DNA of 64,000 nt from Ulva prolifera (lineage: Eukaryota; Chlorophyta; Ulvophyceae; Ulvales; Ulvaceae), in assembly GCA_023078555.1 (NCBI GenBank), contig CM041199.1, forward strand, positions 7,073,315 to 7,137,314, read 5' to 3'. Below are positions 11,684 to 23,307 of this stretch, one piece after another (within the stretch, counting starts at the first letter, position 1; each line of letters opens with the position of its first letter). The notes beneath the pieces were generated by a model. It was not told the origin of the DNA, searched no databases, and saw nothing but the letters and a program-made list of their open reading frames with translations. Position numbers and translations under genes: made by a program.

Positions 11684-13243
11684 GTGTTACATGCACGGGG
11701 CAGGCGCTCTAGTGCGGGGGGTGTGGCATTGGTGTGTCACATCACATGTTGTGCGAGGCGGCTGCCAGTCACATGTGGTCAGCTGGCCTTGTTATCGTGT
11801 TTTCGTGCAGTCTGGGGAGTTTATGCAATTGCCTCCTGAACGTAACATTAAAGCAGCAGTGAATATGTTAGTGCTTTGGGGGCCTTGCTGTGTGGTGGTG
11901 AGGCCAGTGTGTAGGATTCCCTGTGACAGATGCCACAGCAGCACAGCATAATGATCCATGTATTGCAAGGCCACAGTCGGCGAGGCAAGTAGATAGCACC
12001 ACCACTGAGAAAATGCACAAGAACACAAACGCCACGACCATCAGTGGATGCGGGCACAGCAGGTCAAACACACATGCTGCATGTGCAGCTGGATCGAAAC
12101 AAGCCTGGGGTGCCATGATGGGGATAAGTGCAAATGTGCGCATGCCTACATACGCCTACCCCAGGCACACTCCAGCATGCATCCGCACACAGATTACATC
12201 GCATTGGGCTGCGTACATGTCTTGCGTGAATTACAGCTCAGACCTGTACCATGGGATGTATGCTTGTATGTATGCACTATCACGTAGCCCTATTCATCTG
12301 GACATTGATGTGTGCATCGTTTGAGGTGTGGTTTTGAAGCAGTCAGATAGGTGGCCACCAGTGCTCATGCAGCATGCAGCACCACATTCGCACGCAACAC
12401 GGGCCTCGCAGTGAGCCAGTGCGGCTTGCATTCAAATATGACGCACCAATGCGGCCTGATGCGCAAAGTGTCAATTGCGCAGCTTTCAGCGACGACCTTT
12501 CCCAGCGCTGTCTGGCTTTCAGCGTCGAATGGTCACTTGGTAAACATATAAAAAGCTTGAACTGACGTCCACGATCATCGGAGGCCACGATTGCTGCAAT
12601 CCATCGGCCTGCACGCTCCTGGTCGCTAAGTTGGGTCCCAGCAAGTTGCATCGGAGCTCTGGCTTCATGGTTGCACGCCACGTGAGTGAAACACCAAGCA
12701 GGAAGCGGTTTCGCAATCACATCGATACGCATTGCTTCGTCTATTATCGGTATGTGGTTTCATACTTATGTACCTCAGCCATCTGCAAGTTCTTGCAGTT
12801 GTAGATGGTACAGTGGCTGCCATTTCAACAGCAGCAGCAGGTTCTCGATGCTCAGCAACCATTGCAGGCGCTTGCTCACGGGCGTGTACTCCAGGTCAAT
12901 GGTGTCACGATCAGGCCGGCGTTATTCTAGATCAGGAGTGCATAAACTGACCCAAAGAACGTAGAATTGCAGTGTTCAGGCTCAGCATACACACTTAACA
13001 ACATGAGTCAGGGGCCCACGCACGAGTATAGGAACATCTGATGGTAAGCAATACTTGGATCGGGCTTCTCATGACGACATGCTCACACACTAATTACAAG
13101 CACGTCTACTCTGTCTAACTACTATCTAAACTCTTCAGCAAGCCCAGCAGCTGCACTGTCACATCAGCAGAACAGCCACGACCTGTTCCACATGCGCAGC
13201 GAACTGTTTCCCCCTCCTCACATCGACCACCCCGGGGCAGGCA
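11684..13243. other. Intergenic region between convergent purL and kinase genes
   Basis: No convincing gene. It should hold the 3' ends of purL (+) and the kinase (-). Stretches of it are repeated in the downstream units (for example near 35280-35760, 36240-36320 and 50440-51010), which shows that this intergenic DNA was part of the tandemly duplicated unit. Confidence 0.5.
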
Positions 13244-15229
13244 TCACTGCTCCGGTCTGCACGCTGACCACCTGACACACCACAGGAACGGCAGCAAGAC
13301 AGTCACCAGACCCCGTCGCCACCGAGGCCACCGCCGCCCCCCCTCACACCTGAAGCCCATCCCCGCACCCTCCATCTCCACAGACGCAGATGATTCCGAC
13401 GACGCAATCTCTTGCCCGCCATCCTGTCCCTGCTCAACCCAGGACCCCCTCCCACCACCACATGCCGGCGTGGTCGCATCTACGCCGAAACCATGCTGCC
13501 GAGTCTCTAGACCAGCCGATCGTGCACCAGCCTCAGCTGCGCGATCACCCACCCCTGCTGCTGCACATGGCAGCGCCAGATCGAGAGGCCTCAGCGCAGC
13601 TGCCTGGCGGAGCATCTCGTTGAGGTCCCCGGGGGATGCGGCCGGGGACGACAGCGTGGAGGAGACAAACATGTTGGCGGCAGCAGCGGAGCGCCGGCAG
13701 GGAGACGCGGCGAGCGCGGAGCCGACGTCGCTGCCGCCCTCGAGCCGAGGCGTCTCTGCCGTGTCCACAGAATGCAGGAGCTGGAGCTGGGGGGAGTGGG
13801 GGCGGAGGGGCGGCAGCTGCGAGTGCAGGTGCCACGGTAGCGCGGGAGCGGCGCTTAGGGGGAGTGTGGAGGGCTTGAGGGGCTCGTTGCTGCGCTCTGA
13901 GGGGGCCATGGACAGCGGGATGGGGTCGGTCAGCATGGATGCGGATGAGCCGCGGCTGAGCTCTGAGGCACTCGCCAACTCAGGAATGGGGTCGGCCAGC
14001 GTGGATGCTGAAGAGCCACAGCCGAGATCAGAGTCACTCTCTGATTGTGGGATGGGGTCGGTCAGCGTGGACGCCGATGAGCCGCGGCTGAGCTCCGAGC
14101 CATCCTCCGTCTCCGGAATGGGGTCGGTCAGCGTGGACGCCGATGAGCCGCGGCTGAGCTCCGAGGTGCTCGCGGACTCCGGGGCGGGGTCGGACAGCGT
14201 AGCTGCCAGCGCCCCTGGTGGGCAGCACTCCGGGACGCCGCCGACTGGCGTCTGCAAGCGTGCCCACCACGCATGATACACCGCCGATGAGTCATCGCGT
14301 GCACATGGGGCCTCCTGTAGACCCTGGCCGCGCCCTGCGGGGGCGGGGGCGGGGGCGGGTGCGGGCGGCGCCCCTAGACACATCGCGCCCGCGAGGGCCG
14401 GGCCGGGGGCACCACGTGGCCACACCCGCAGCCACTCCCCGACGCTCGGCCGATCGCTCAGCTCGGCGCTGAGCGCCGCTGTAATCAGCGGCGCAAGGTT
14501 CGCCGGCAGCCGCGGGGCGAGGCCGCCTGCGTCGTGCAGATCTCGGACCTCCTCAGAGCGCAGCCTGAGAATCAGCTGCACCGCGACGTTCGCCAGCGGG
14601 AAGGTGTCGAGGGTCGGGTTGGGCTGCACGCTCCTCCCAGCCTCCAGCTCATTGGGCCTGTAGGTGCGGGTGCCGTAGGGGCCGGTGATGGTGTGCCGGC
14701 CGGGGCAGTCTCCGACGACTGCAGCGATGCCCCAGTCCGCGAGGCCGATGCGGCCGTCGGCGCCGCAGAGGATGTTGGACGGCTTGAGGTCGCAGTGGTA
14801 GACGCCGCGGGCGTGAGCGTACGCGAGGGTCTCGAGCAGGGCGCGGATGACGGCGTGGTACTGCGCCGGGGGGAAGAGGGGCGTGGTTGCGGAGGGCTCC
14901 GGGAGGTTTTGGTCGGCGGCGTGGGCGAGCTGCCTCACAATACACTGATCGAGGGTGCAGTGGTAGAGCTCGTAGAGGACCGCCTTGACAGTGCGGCCGT
15001 CGGGGCTGCCGGCCCAGGAGAGGACGTCAGGCATGTGGGGGGCGTCGGGGAGTGCGAGGCGGGCGGCGAGCTCGACCTTGAGCGAGGCTGCAGCTGCCGG
15101 ATTGTGGGCGAGCTTGAGGGCGCCGGTCATGATCTGGTCTGTGTGAGTGAGCAGCTTGACATGGTGTACCTGCATGTACGAGCGCCTCATGAAAGTCTCT
15201 GAGCCGATTATCGTAGCTATGTCGAGCAC
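13244..15229 (-). CDS. Ser/Thr protein kinase with C-terminal 22-residue repeats
   Basis: A 661-residue open frame. The N-lobe has a degenerate glycine loop (IIGSETF, residues 7-13) and a likely ATP lysine in GALKLA (K39). The catalytic loop is HCDLKPSN (145-152) with Cys where RD kinases have Arg. The metal motif is DWG (165-167) instead of DFG, followed by GTRTYRPNE (186-194). The tail is Ser/Pro-rich: a PAPAPA run, then four to five copies of a 22-residue repeat with core SRGSSASTLTDPIP (DNA period 66 bp, 13915-14195). It ends in a short hydrophobic stretch (VTVLLPFLW). The first codon at 15229 is GTG and the frame stays open upstream, so a 5' exon past an acceptor near 15250 is likely. 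Target unknown. Confidence 0.8.
   Translation of the reverse strand: MLDIATIIGSETFMRRSYMQVHHVKLLTHTDQIMTGALKLAHNPAAAASLKVELAARLALPDAPHMPDVLSWAGSPDGRTVKAVLYELYHCTLDQCIVRQLAHAADQNLPEPSATTPLFPPAQYHAVIRALLETLAYAHARGVYHCDLKPSNILCGADGRIGLADWGIAAVVGDCPGRHTITGPYGTRTYRPNELEAGRSVQPNPTLDTFPLANVAVQLILRLRSEEVRDLHDAGGLAPRLPANLAPLITAALSAELSDRPSVGEWLRVWPRGAPGPALAGAMCLGAPPAPAPAPAPAGRGQGLQEAPCARDDSSAVYHAWWARLQTPVGGVPECCPPGALAATLSDPAPESASTSELSRGSSASTLTDPIPETEDGSELSRGSSASTLTDPIPQSESDSDLGCGSSASTLADPIPELASASELSRGSSASMLTDPIPLSMAPSERSNEPLKPSTLPLSAAPALPWHLHSQLPPLRPHSPQLQLLHSVDTAETPRLEGGSDVGSALAASPCRRSAAAANMFVSSTLSSPAASPGDLNEMLRQAAALRPLDLALPCAAAGVGDRAAEAGARSAGLETRQHGFGVDATTPACGGGRGSWVEQGQDGGQEIASSESSASVEMEGAGMGFRCEGGRRWPRWRRGLVTVLLPFLWCVRWSACRPEQ
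13915..14195 (-). repeat. 66-bp tandem repeat array in kinase tail
   Basis: Blocks containing GGGGTCGGTCAGCGTGGA recur every 66 bp, at about 13919, 13985, 14051, 14117 and 14183 on the plus strand. This encodes a 22-residue Ser-rich repeat on the minus strand. The last block is more diverged. Confidence 0.8.
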
Positions 15230-16158
15230 TGGGAGTGTAGGGGCGATTGCTGACTGCCTGTATGTGTGCTGTGGACTCTTGTGTAATTATTGCCAGCTCT
15301 CCCCAAGCCACAGGAGAGGTCTTCGAAGAACTCTGTGACACTGAAGCACTGTCGCTGTTGCAAGTGTGATTGCGAAATCCGGAACGCGCGAACAACTTGA
15401 ATGCAGTCGCAAGCCAGACTCTTCGTTGATGTGGGACCAAGTTGGGAGAGCTGTCGGCCGCGATGCAGCAGAGCAGCTTGCGTGTCCGAGACACCGACTT
15501 GGTGTACTAGCTGGGACGACGTCTTCACCACCGGATCCAAACTAAGGGCCAACGAGGGCTATCAAGACCCAATGTAAGATGCAAGTAAGATGCTGTGTGT
15601 TGAAGGTGATGAGGCTGATGTGGCGCGCATCGGGTGTAGCCTTGCAACACAGCGAGCAACGAGCAACGCCGAAGTCAAACTGGTTTGCAGCACAGACGCT
15701 TACTGGTTAGCACGCAACGGACATATGAGAGATCTGTTCATATTTTGCGCTGCATTGCATCGCCTTTGTGCACGGACATCTCCACGTGTGGACATCTCTG
15801 GGCGCTGTGACCTCCAGGCGCTGCGCTGTGTACACGTTTTCAGCGAGACCCGTCGGCTTTTGCTCCCAGTCCTGACGGTATCTCTGAGATGAAACTCATT
15901 TCAGCGGGAATCTTGGCGGCCGTAACGCGACGAGCGAAGGATATCTGTGGTGGACTACCGGCGTGCTTTGATGGCATGCTGCTTGCATGCAGATAACCAG
16001 ATATCTCATACATCGATTTACACAACCAGATGTCTGGATCTACCTCAAGGCAGGCGCACCGCGAATGTGCCTCTGTGCACATGCATGTACATACATGTGT
16101 ACGTACGTAGTATACTGCCATGGCAACGCGTGACAGGCAGCACGGGAGGTGCCACAGT
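15230..16158. other. Kinase 5' flank, nothing recognised
   Basis: May contain upstream kinase exons on the minus strand around 15230-15550, where the frame is open, but no start or donor can be fixed. Nothing else is recognised. Confidence 0.35.
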
Positions 16159-16262
16159 GTAAAGTAAAGTAAATCTGCACGTTCGAACGTGAGCGCTCAG
16201 AATTCTGAGCCGGATCCTGTTGGACATTGGCAACTCCGAGAGGACGGGACTACATAGGCCGA
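16159..16262 (+). mobile_element. Diverged copy of the introner-like dispersed element, with palindromes
   Basis: Starts GTAAAGTAAAGTAAATCT and shares the inner block TGTTGGACATTGGCAACTCC with the copies at 2557 and 23645. It carries two perfect 14-bp palindromes: CACGTTCGAACGTG (16178-16191) and CTCAGAATTCTGAG (16196-16209). The other copies have a short hairpin GTAAAT...ATTTAC at the corresponding place. It lies in intergenic DNA and has no AG at its end, so it is not acting as an intron here. Confidence 0.5.
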
Positions 16263-19200
16263 AGGGGTAAACCACCTGGCCGTGGAAACCGTGACCCCCA
16301 TCAGACGGCCGTGTACTAGTAGGCAGCAAATGTGCGAGCCCAAAGTTCAATCCGCACTGAAATGTAGAGCAGGAGATCTCGTTCAGCGCATGCATGGATA
16401 GTATACTATAGTACCATCCTGTTCAGCCCAGCCTGGGACTCCTGAGGACATGCACATACATATGTGCACCTCCCATATGCATGTGTCCAACAAACCCATG
16501 GGCATGCCCAGATATTTAAATTTTAAATGGGTGCATGCGCAGGTGCATGGTAAGAAAGGCTTAGGGGCTCAGGGGCTCTACAGGGGCTCTACGTATACGA
16601 ATCGCGATATCGCGCGACCAGCTTTTGCTGTATCATGGGGTGAGCGCGCCACCGGGCCCGCGGTAGCACACCTTTAGCATACAGCGGCCCGCTGCCGCCA
16701 TCGCCATGTATGTGGCCATATCGATGATCATGATGTCCACCTCTTGCCGCACCTTGCTGCTGGAGCTCCAGCGGGCCATGGAAATGGTCATGACATGATC
16801 AGCGCCATCACACATGCGCCAGCCACGCCTGGAAGCTCTAGAGAGGTGGTGAAAGGGGAGTTGCCACAGGTCATTCATGGGGCATGCGCTCAAGCGCCGG
16901 ACAAGGTGTGCCGAGAACCTGATGCAACATCATGATGCTACACAGCGTTTTCCCCTGCTTCTTGCTTGCGGTGCTACCTGCCTCGCTTGCTTTGTCCTTG
17001 TAACACAGCGTGTAGTGAACATGCAATTCGTGCTCTTGCTCAGCCATGGTGGTGTGATCTTAATTACTGGAGCCTTACTGGTGCAAGATCCAGTGACAGG
17101 CATTAATGTTTCGTCCAGATGGGCATGTCTGCACACAGCGGTGTGTTTCTCTGTGTACAACTACGTATACGTAGCTTCAATTCGTAGCACACCTGAGGCT
17201 CAATGTGAATCCTGGTGCCTCGGTGCAGGCTTCAATGCACTCACAACCTGGTATGACTGCTGCAAGCACATTCCGGGCTGGACTTGTTGAGACGTTGGAT
17301 ACTGCCCAGTGCACTGGTGGTGTGATCGTGTGTGCTGTGGCTCATGCATGTACATGCTGCCGCCATGCCACAGTTTGAGAGCAGGTGTTACAAGTGTGCA
17401 GTCGGAGAGGCCGTTGGCACTGCCGAGGAGACGCACAAGCACAACAAACAACACCACACGCTGTCTCACGCAATACCCGGTCCACAGGCATTTGTGGCAT
17501 TCGTGGGCAGCGGTGTATTGTGTGATGTTGGTGCCTGTGTTTGCAAGTACTTACGTATGAGCTCTGCTTCCGACTTGTGCAGGCCAAGATCATTCCCGGC
17601 GGCGTTGTTGCAAAGCGGCGCCTGCGCAGTAGCGCCGGAGCTGCCATGGCTACAGGTGAGCACCACCCAGCGGTGCATGGAGGCGCCTCGACGCTGCTGT
17701 GCCCTCTGTGCCGGCATTGGTGGGTTGCTTGTTCTGCGGGCCCCGGGGCATGCTGGTTGTGGCCTGGGTGTATTTTGATGAGTAGACGACCGTGTCCTCG
17801 CGCTGGCCTGCTGTTGCTGCAGACACACGGTGTCACTCGACTCGCCTTCCGAAGAGTCTGTGTCCTCATTTCATTTTCATACCATCGTTGGCACGGCTGC
17901 GGGACCTCCCACAGCATACGCGAACGGGGCCACCATGCACCAAGACACGGCTCCGCCCGGCCACTGCCGGGTGCAGGATGTGCTGCCTGCGGCGCCCCCA
18001 GCGCCGCTACACGCTGACGCCCTCCCCACAACCGCAACAGCGCACAGCCGTGCTGCGCAACACGCAACACACTCCCCACCAACGTCTCCGCACGCAGGAC
18101 ACCAGATCTGCTGGCCAGACCACACCGTGTCAGGGCCACAGGCAGGACAGACGGGGACCGGCGGATCAGGCACAAGCATGCGCAACGCTTGAAACTCTGA
18201 AGAGCCAAAAATGGCAGGGCAGCGGAGACCACAGGGAGACGGCGCTGGGCAGCCTGATGCTGATGCCACATGGGCGACGGAAGCAACTTGTTTAACAAGT
18301 GTCAAAGGCTGTAGAACACATACGTGACGACGTGGCTATTCAGATCGACACAGCCACAGAACTGGTGCTGGCGTATGTGAGCTGCAGACACCAATCACAT
18401 CAATACCCAGCGCCGCACGATAATTTTTGTGCCGAGATCGACAGGTGGATGCAGGGACGCTGAAACTTCTTATGCACGTGAATCGCTCCTGCCACCAGGA
18501 ATGAATCGCTACTGCCTCTAGTCAGGAAACGTGAATGAGCGTGAATTAAATGCCAATATTACAGCAAAGCCTACCAATTGCATGATGTGGTCATGGGTAG
18601 CGCTTGAGCTGACATCTGACCTGCTCGGGAGCCAGAACGGCTGAACATCGACGTCAAGCTGACCGGTTGGGTCTCGACTCGGGACAGTGCGCGTGCCAAC
18701 CTCTTCATGTATTGGCCCATGTAGACGGACCACATTCAGAAGGCACATATAAATATGATGGTCGCTCTGAATCGCGGTATGTGCGCCAATGCCAGCTCTG
18801 CTATGTCTAGAGACACGGCGGTTACCGAATCTGTCGGCATGATCACAGCGTCGATTGACCAGGGATGCGACTTGCGATTTACGTGAGCCTGAGCATCATT
18901 CAGCGGTGCCAGACTTCGCAGAACGATCAAGCTGGCAATGCTCGTGCAGATTGGGCAGCCGTGCCAGACACATGACAAGCTGCGAGGAGCTTTTGCAATG
19001 CAGTCCCCTTGCATTTGAAAGTGCTCATTAATGCAGCAGGGCGGCAGAGTGGTATGTTACTGGTGTCTTCAGGCGAACGGACAACAGTGAAACATCGCAT
19101 GCATGCAGGCTCGCACGGCCAGCACGGTGCACCGCGGTGAGGATGTCAGACATCCGATGTCTCACACATCATGTAGAGACCTGAGTGGGCAACCGTCGAG

Positions 19201-19775
19201 GCACGACTGAAGCAGACAATCGGCACTTGGCTGGAGGTACCGAGCGCTCTTCTTGGCCAAGCTTGAATGGCGATTCCGTGCCCTAGCACCAGATCTAGAG
19301 AGAAGTCGTACATGAACGAGCATAATTCGCCGTGAATGCCTGTGGACATCAGCTAGCAATCGACGTCCCTTGCATCAGATCTGAAGCTGCTCCACCCGAT
19401 AGGCCATGCTATCAAGGCGGTTTTCTGACGCAAGCGAGGACAGCTGCGAAGCTGGCAAAACCTAAAACGCCCTATTTAGCAGAATTCTTCGTCCACTTTT
19501 CAATTATATCTCTGTAGAGTTCTTATTTGTGGTAGGCCATCCTCTCGGAAACTGATGCTTTGCGTGCAAGCACCGACTGCAGCGCTCTGCTTGACCGTGC
19601 TTGCTGAGGCGCCACATCGACTCAAAGTCAAATGGGCTTTCAGATTCTGCTGACGCGCGACGGACTCATCTGTAATGCGAATGGGCCGTTCAGTCCAGCT
19701 CCTTGAGGTCGAGACAGACGCTCTTTCTGCGCAGGCATACGTTCTGCAACGCCAAACGTCCGCAGGGCGACACGG
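16263..19775. other. Spacer upstream of OPR-RAP copy 1
   Basis: No recognised gene. From about 17.3 kb onward the DNA is homologous to spacers in units 2-5 (27.4-29.9, 36.8-38.5, 44.4-46.9, 51.5-53.8 kb). A short dispersed repeat with core GCTACCTGCCTCGCTTGC lies at 16973-17008. A conserved CACATATAAA motif occurs near 18744 and at the matching place in every unit, about 1 kb upstream of the OPR leader exon; a promoter role is only a guess. Confidence 0.45.
19146..19349 (-). CDS. Small unrecognised open frame conserved in all five units
   Basis: A 67-codon minus-strand frame in unit 1. Homologous frames lie at 29184-29567, 37626-38210, 46174-46437 and 53001-53531. The core is SFMYDFSLDLVLGHGIAIQ. 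Between units 1 and 2, four of five differences in the core fall at third codon positions and are silent, which hints at coding. However, the longer N-terminal part seen in units 2, 3 and 5 is not open in unit 1. No family is recognised, and the frames could be a by-product of recent duplication. Confidence 0.25.
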   Translation of the reverse strand: MSTGIHGELCSFMYDFSLDLVLGHGIAIQAWPRRALGTSSQVPIVCFSRASTVAHSGLYMMCETSDV

Positions 19776-22700
19776 GTGTATCGTGTAGCTGTTGCTGTTG
19801 CGCATCCTCAACATCCAAGAGACTGCTGTGACATGTTCCTGCAAAGTGGGGGACGGGGGCATGTCGCCTCCCCCTCCGCTGCGGTCTCACGGCCGCGGAC
19901 CGTTGCCGCAAGAACGGTGCACACTCTCGCTCCAGTCATTCGGACGCGCATCGGCGGACCTTCGCGCCAAATTATGTGTTACCTTCGTGCCACAAACAAG
20001 CGCTACGGTGGAAGGAATCCAACCACAAAGCCCCAGAAAGGTGAGCTTGCACGTATGTGTTCACCGCACCTCTGCCTATGACCGTCACTGCTCGAGCCCA
20101 GATCGCCTGCGGCCGGCAGAGCAAGAGTCTCCGGTGAGTATGGAGAATAGCATCTTCTCATTGGTGTCGCAAGCATGCATATGTGCACGCTGCTCTGTGC
20201 CTGAGCCTGCACGACTGAAGGCCTAGGTGGTCAGCCAGCTTGCTGCTGCACGCTGGAATAACAGACTTCACTGTCACTGGAGTACGTAGGTGGTAGAGGC
20301 AAGTATAGGAGCTCCAAAGAGCCGCCCACCAAGTCCCTGCAGGAGTGCCTGAAGCAAGCAGAGCGAGTGCATGATGCCACAGCCAAGCGACCTGGGGCCC
20401 CCGGTTGGTGCATGCGGGACTTTGCAGCCCTGCCTCGAGGGGCCATCCAGAAGTCTGACGTGGCAGCCTCCGTCCAGGCAGTCACTAGCGTCCTGTCCGG
20501 CGCCCAGAGCGATAGCTTCCACAACAAGCCTGCCCTGCTGTCCAACCTCGGCAAATTTATCCAATCCCAGCCGCCCCTCCGCCAACACCTTCGTCGCGAC
20601 CAAGAGCTCCAGCACAACATCTCTAGCCTATTTGCCATCGCTTCAGCAGATCCGGATTTGTTCTGCAACGCGATTGATGTGTCGCAGCTAGCCACAGCGC
20701 AGCTCAAGCTCAGCCTATACAGCAAAGATTTCTGGGCAAGGGTTGAGCGCTCAGGGCTGGATGGCTTGCCTGGGCGGCAATTCAGCAATGTTGTGTACGC
20801 CTGCGCGAAGCTCCATCAACAGCTTGGCGCGCCACGGTCATCAGTGACTCTTCAGCAATACGTGTGGCATGCTCTCCAGCGGCACGACCATGAGATGCTT
20901 GGCCAGATGAACGCATTCGGTCTGTCAAATCTCTTGTGGTCATTTGCGACGCTGGAGCTGGTAGTCCCTGCTGAGACGCAAGATGCACTTCAGTCCGCCA
21001 CCGTCCGGCTTGCTCCAACCATGGCAGCCCAGGCTGTTGCCAACATCTGGTGGTCATTTGCGAAGCTGGGGCTGTCGGTCCCTGCTCAGACGCATGATGC
21101 ACTTCAGTCTGCCACCGTCCGCCTTGCTCCAGCCATGGTACCACAGGATGTTACCAACATCTGGTTGTCATTTGCGACGCTGGGGCTGGCGGTCCCTGCT
21201 GAGACACATGATGCACTTCAGTCCGCCACCGTCCGCCTTGCTCCAGGCATGGTACCACAGGCTGTTGCCAACACCTGGTGGTCATTTGCAACGCTGGGGC
21301 TGGCGGTCCCTGCTGAGACGCATGATGCACTTCAGTCTGCCACCGTCCGGCTTGCTTCAGGAATGGTACCACAGAACGTTGCCAACATCTGGTGGTCATT
21401 TGCGACGCTGGGGCTGGCGGTCCCTGCTGAGACGCATGATGCACTTCAGTCTGCCACCGTCCGCCTTGCTCCAGCCATGGTACCACAGGCTGTTGCCAAC
21501 ATCTGGTTGTCATTTGCGAAGCTGGGGCTGTCGGTCCCTGCTCAGACACATGATGCACTTCAGTCTGCCACCGTCCGGCTTGCTCCGGCCATGGTACCAC
21601 AGAATGTTGCCAACACCTGGTGGTCATTTGCGACGCTTGGGCTGGTAGTCCCTGCTGAGACGCATGATGCACTTCAGTCTGCCACCGTCCGGCTTGCTCC
21701 GGCCATGCCGCCACAGGCGGTTGCCAACACCTGGTGGTCATTTGCGACGCTGGGGCTGTCGGTCCCTGCTGAGACGCATGATGCACTTCAGTCCGCCACC
21801 GTCCGGCTTGCTCCGGCCATGGTACCGCAGGCTGTTGCCAATACCCTGTGGGCGCTCGGTCTGAACACATTGCAAGGTGAGATGCAGTTCGAGCACTGGC
21901 CACAGGCTGACAAGGCAATTGTGGAAGTAGCAGCTCGGCTTCTGCAACTTTATAACGCTGATGAGGCGTTGGCGCCCAAGGCATTGCGCCAGGTGCACCC
22001 TAATCTCCCCTCATAGGTTTGTCCGTGTACATGACTTAGTTGAACTGTCTGCGTCTCTGCGTCTCTTTGTCTGTGCCTGCACCTGATACAAAGTGCAGTG
22101 CCAGCGGCCGCTGTTGTACAGAGCATGGATAAGCAGTTGTGGTGAGGCAATGCAACAACTGCTGCGGCTGCAGGTGCATGTAGTATCAGAGCTTCTTAGC
22201 CTAGAGCGGCACCTGGGCCCAGAAGGCCTGCCCCTTCTACAGGACTGCAAGGCGGCGACCATTCAGCATGTGGCTGCTGGGGCACTTGATGGTTCTGGGC
22301 AGGAGAGGTCCATCGGTGCTTCGCATGTGGCCATTCTCAAAGAGCTCCGCAGTCTGCCAGAGGTTTCTGAATTTGATGTCACACCCGAGGTGCGCCAGCG
22401 CATCAGCCACAGCGGCTCATACTTTCTCTCCATGCAAATCATTGCACAACATGTCGATGCTTGATGGATGGACCTACTGACCTTCATGGGATCGCACGTG
22501 AGAGATAACCAGTCACATCCAAGTGTTGGCTCTTTGCAGACTGCTGTGCGCTTGTGTGTCTGACTGTGTTGCAATGCGCCGATGTATAAGTGGCGTGCAT
22601 ATGAGCTCCGACCTTGTCAGCCTATAGCTAGCTGTGCCACGCATGGAGGGCACACCCAACCCAGACTCGCAGTTGCCACGGGTGACTCGTAAATCAATGT

Positions 22701-22990
22701 GAAATTGCGTGCAGGCGATCGTGGGTGACGGCTCGAGGCGGGTCGACATCCTGATACAGGGCCGCGGCGTGCGCATCGCCGTTGAGGTCGACGGGCCCTC
22801 GCACTTCATAAAGGACGCCACAGGGCAGGCCGTGTGCGAGACAGGCAGCACCGCGCTGCGTAATTGGCAGCTGCGCGAGTGGGGTTACGCTGTACTGAGC
22901 GTGCCAGTGATGGGCAAGTCACCTGATGAGCTGCGCAGCGCAAAGCACACAGCGTGGTTGTTGCGAGAGCTGCAGGCGCGTGGCGTTTGA
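19776..22990 (+). CDS. OPR-repeat RAP-domain protein, copy 1
   Basis: Predicted organelle RNA-binding protein of the OPR-RAP class, a family used in organelle RNA stability, processing or translation. Model: leader exon 19776-20040 (Arg/Ser-rich, transit-like, starts MYRVAVAVAHP), mini-exon 20102-20133, repeat exon 20265-21992, exon 22174-22389, RAP exon 22715-22990; about 838 residues. The repeat exon has 8 full 38-residue repeats (core WSFATLGL...DALQSATVRLAP) and a degenerate ninth (WALGL). The RAP exon has RRVDILIQG, IAVEVDGPSHF and the closing WLLRELQARGV. A 7-bp deletion relative to other copies puts the usual acceptor (20226) out of frame. An AG at 20264 restores phase, so this copy may splice there or be impaired. 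Confidence 0.72.
20941..21850 (+). repeat. 114-bp tandem coding repeats, OPR array of copy 1
   Basis: The string CATTTGC recurs every 114 bp from 20941 to 21739, giving eight 38-residue repeats. They are nearly identical in DNA. Differences cluster at a few codon positions around the WxSFAxLxL motif. Arrays of the same unit lie at 31615-32641 (10 repeats), 39700-40500 (8), 48070-48760 (7) and 58665-59240 (6). Confidence 0.9.
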
Positions 22991-23307
22991 TGTGACGGGT
23001 GCGAGACGAAGCCATACCCAAACACCAGAGGTGAATGCATGCAGTGCGGGTCTTTCTTCTACAATCGCGTTGCCGCCTGTGCATAGTGTGAGATATTGCT
23101 CGTCTCGAGACCTCCGGCCGATGATCAGTCTCAGTACTGCCACATTCGTAACTACTGCAGCAGTAAACGGTGAAGTAAACAGTTGTTCACCATCTCTAAG
23201 CTCTGCATGGTACGTTTTTCCACGCCGCCCGACGATGGCAGTTTCTCATCTCTTGTGCATGCGTTGTGTGCGGTGCCCCTGGTGCCCACCTGTGTGGTCA
23301 CATCATG
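22991..23307 (+). pseudogene. Unit 2 start: decayed purL exon 9028-9340 3' end and donor
   Basis: After the RAP stop of copy 1, about 200 bp of unique 3' flank passes into DNA that resembles the end of purL exon 9028-9340 and its donor. The block GTGCGGTGCCCCTGGTGCCC at 23268 matches 9341 onward, through GGTCACAT. The exon part is heavily diverged. The match breaks at about 23307, where a 1.7-kb segment absent from unit 4 begins. Confidence 0.55.

Noticed and set aside
16159-16262. tRNA-derived SINE because of the GTTCGAAC sequence
   Set aside because: No A box at suitable spacing and no cloverleaf; the match is part of a palindrome absent from the other copies.
17342-18298. 318-codon minus-strand frame in the unit 1 spacer
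   Set aside because: Frames in the homologous spacers differ in length and phase, composition is Arg/Cys/Ala-rich, and no motif or conserved splice site supports it.
20941-21850. Regular 114-bp direct repeats as a CRISPR array
   Set aside because: The whole unit repeats without variable spacers, encodes a protein repeat in frame, and lies in a eukaryotic gene.
21151-21984. Long minus-strand open frame across the OPR repeats
   Set aside because: The 114-bp period is a multiple of three, so any frame open in one repeat stays open in all. Similar frames appear in every copy and have no protein-like features beyond the repeat.
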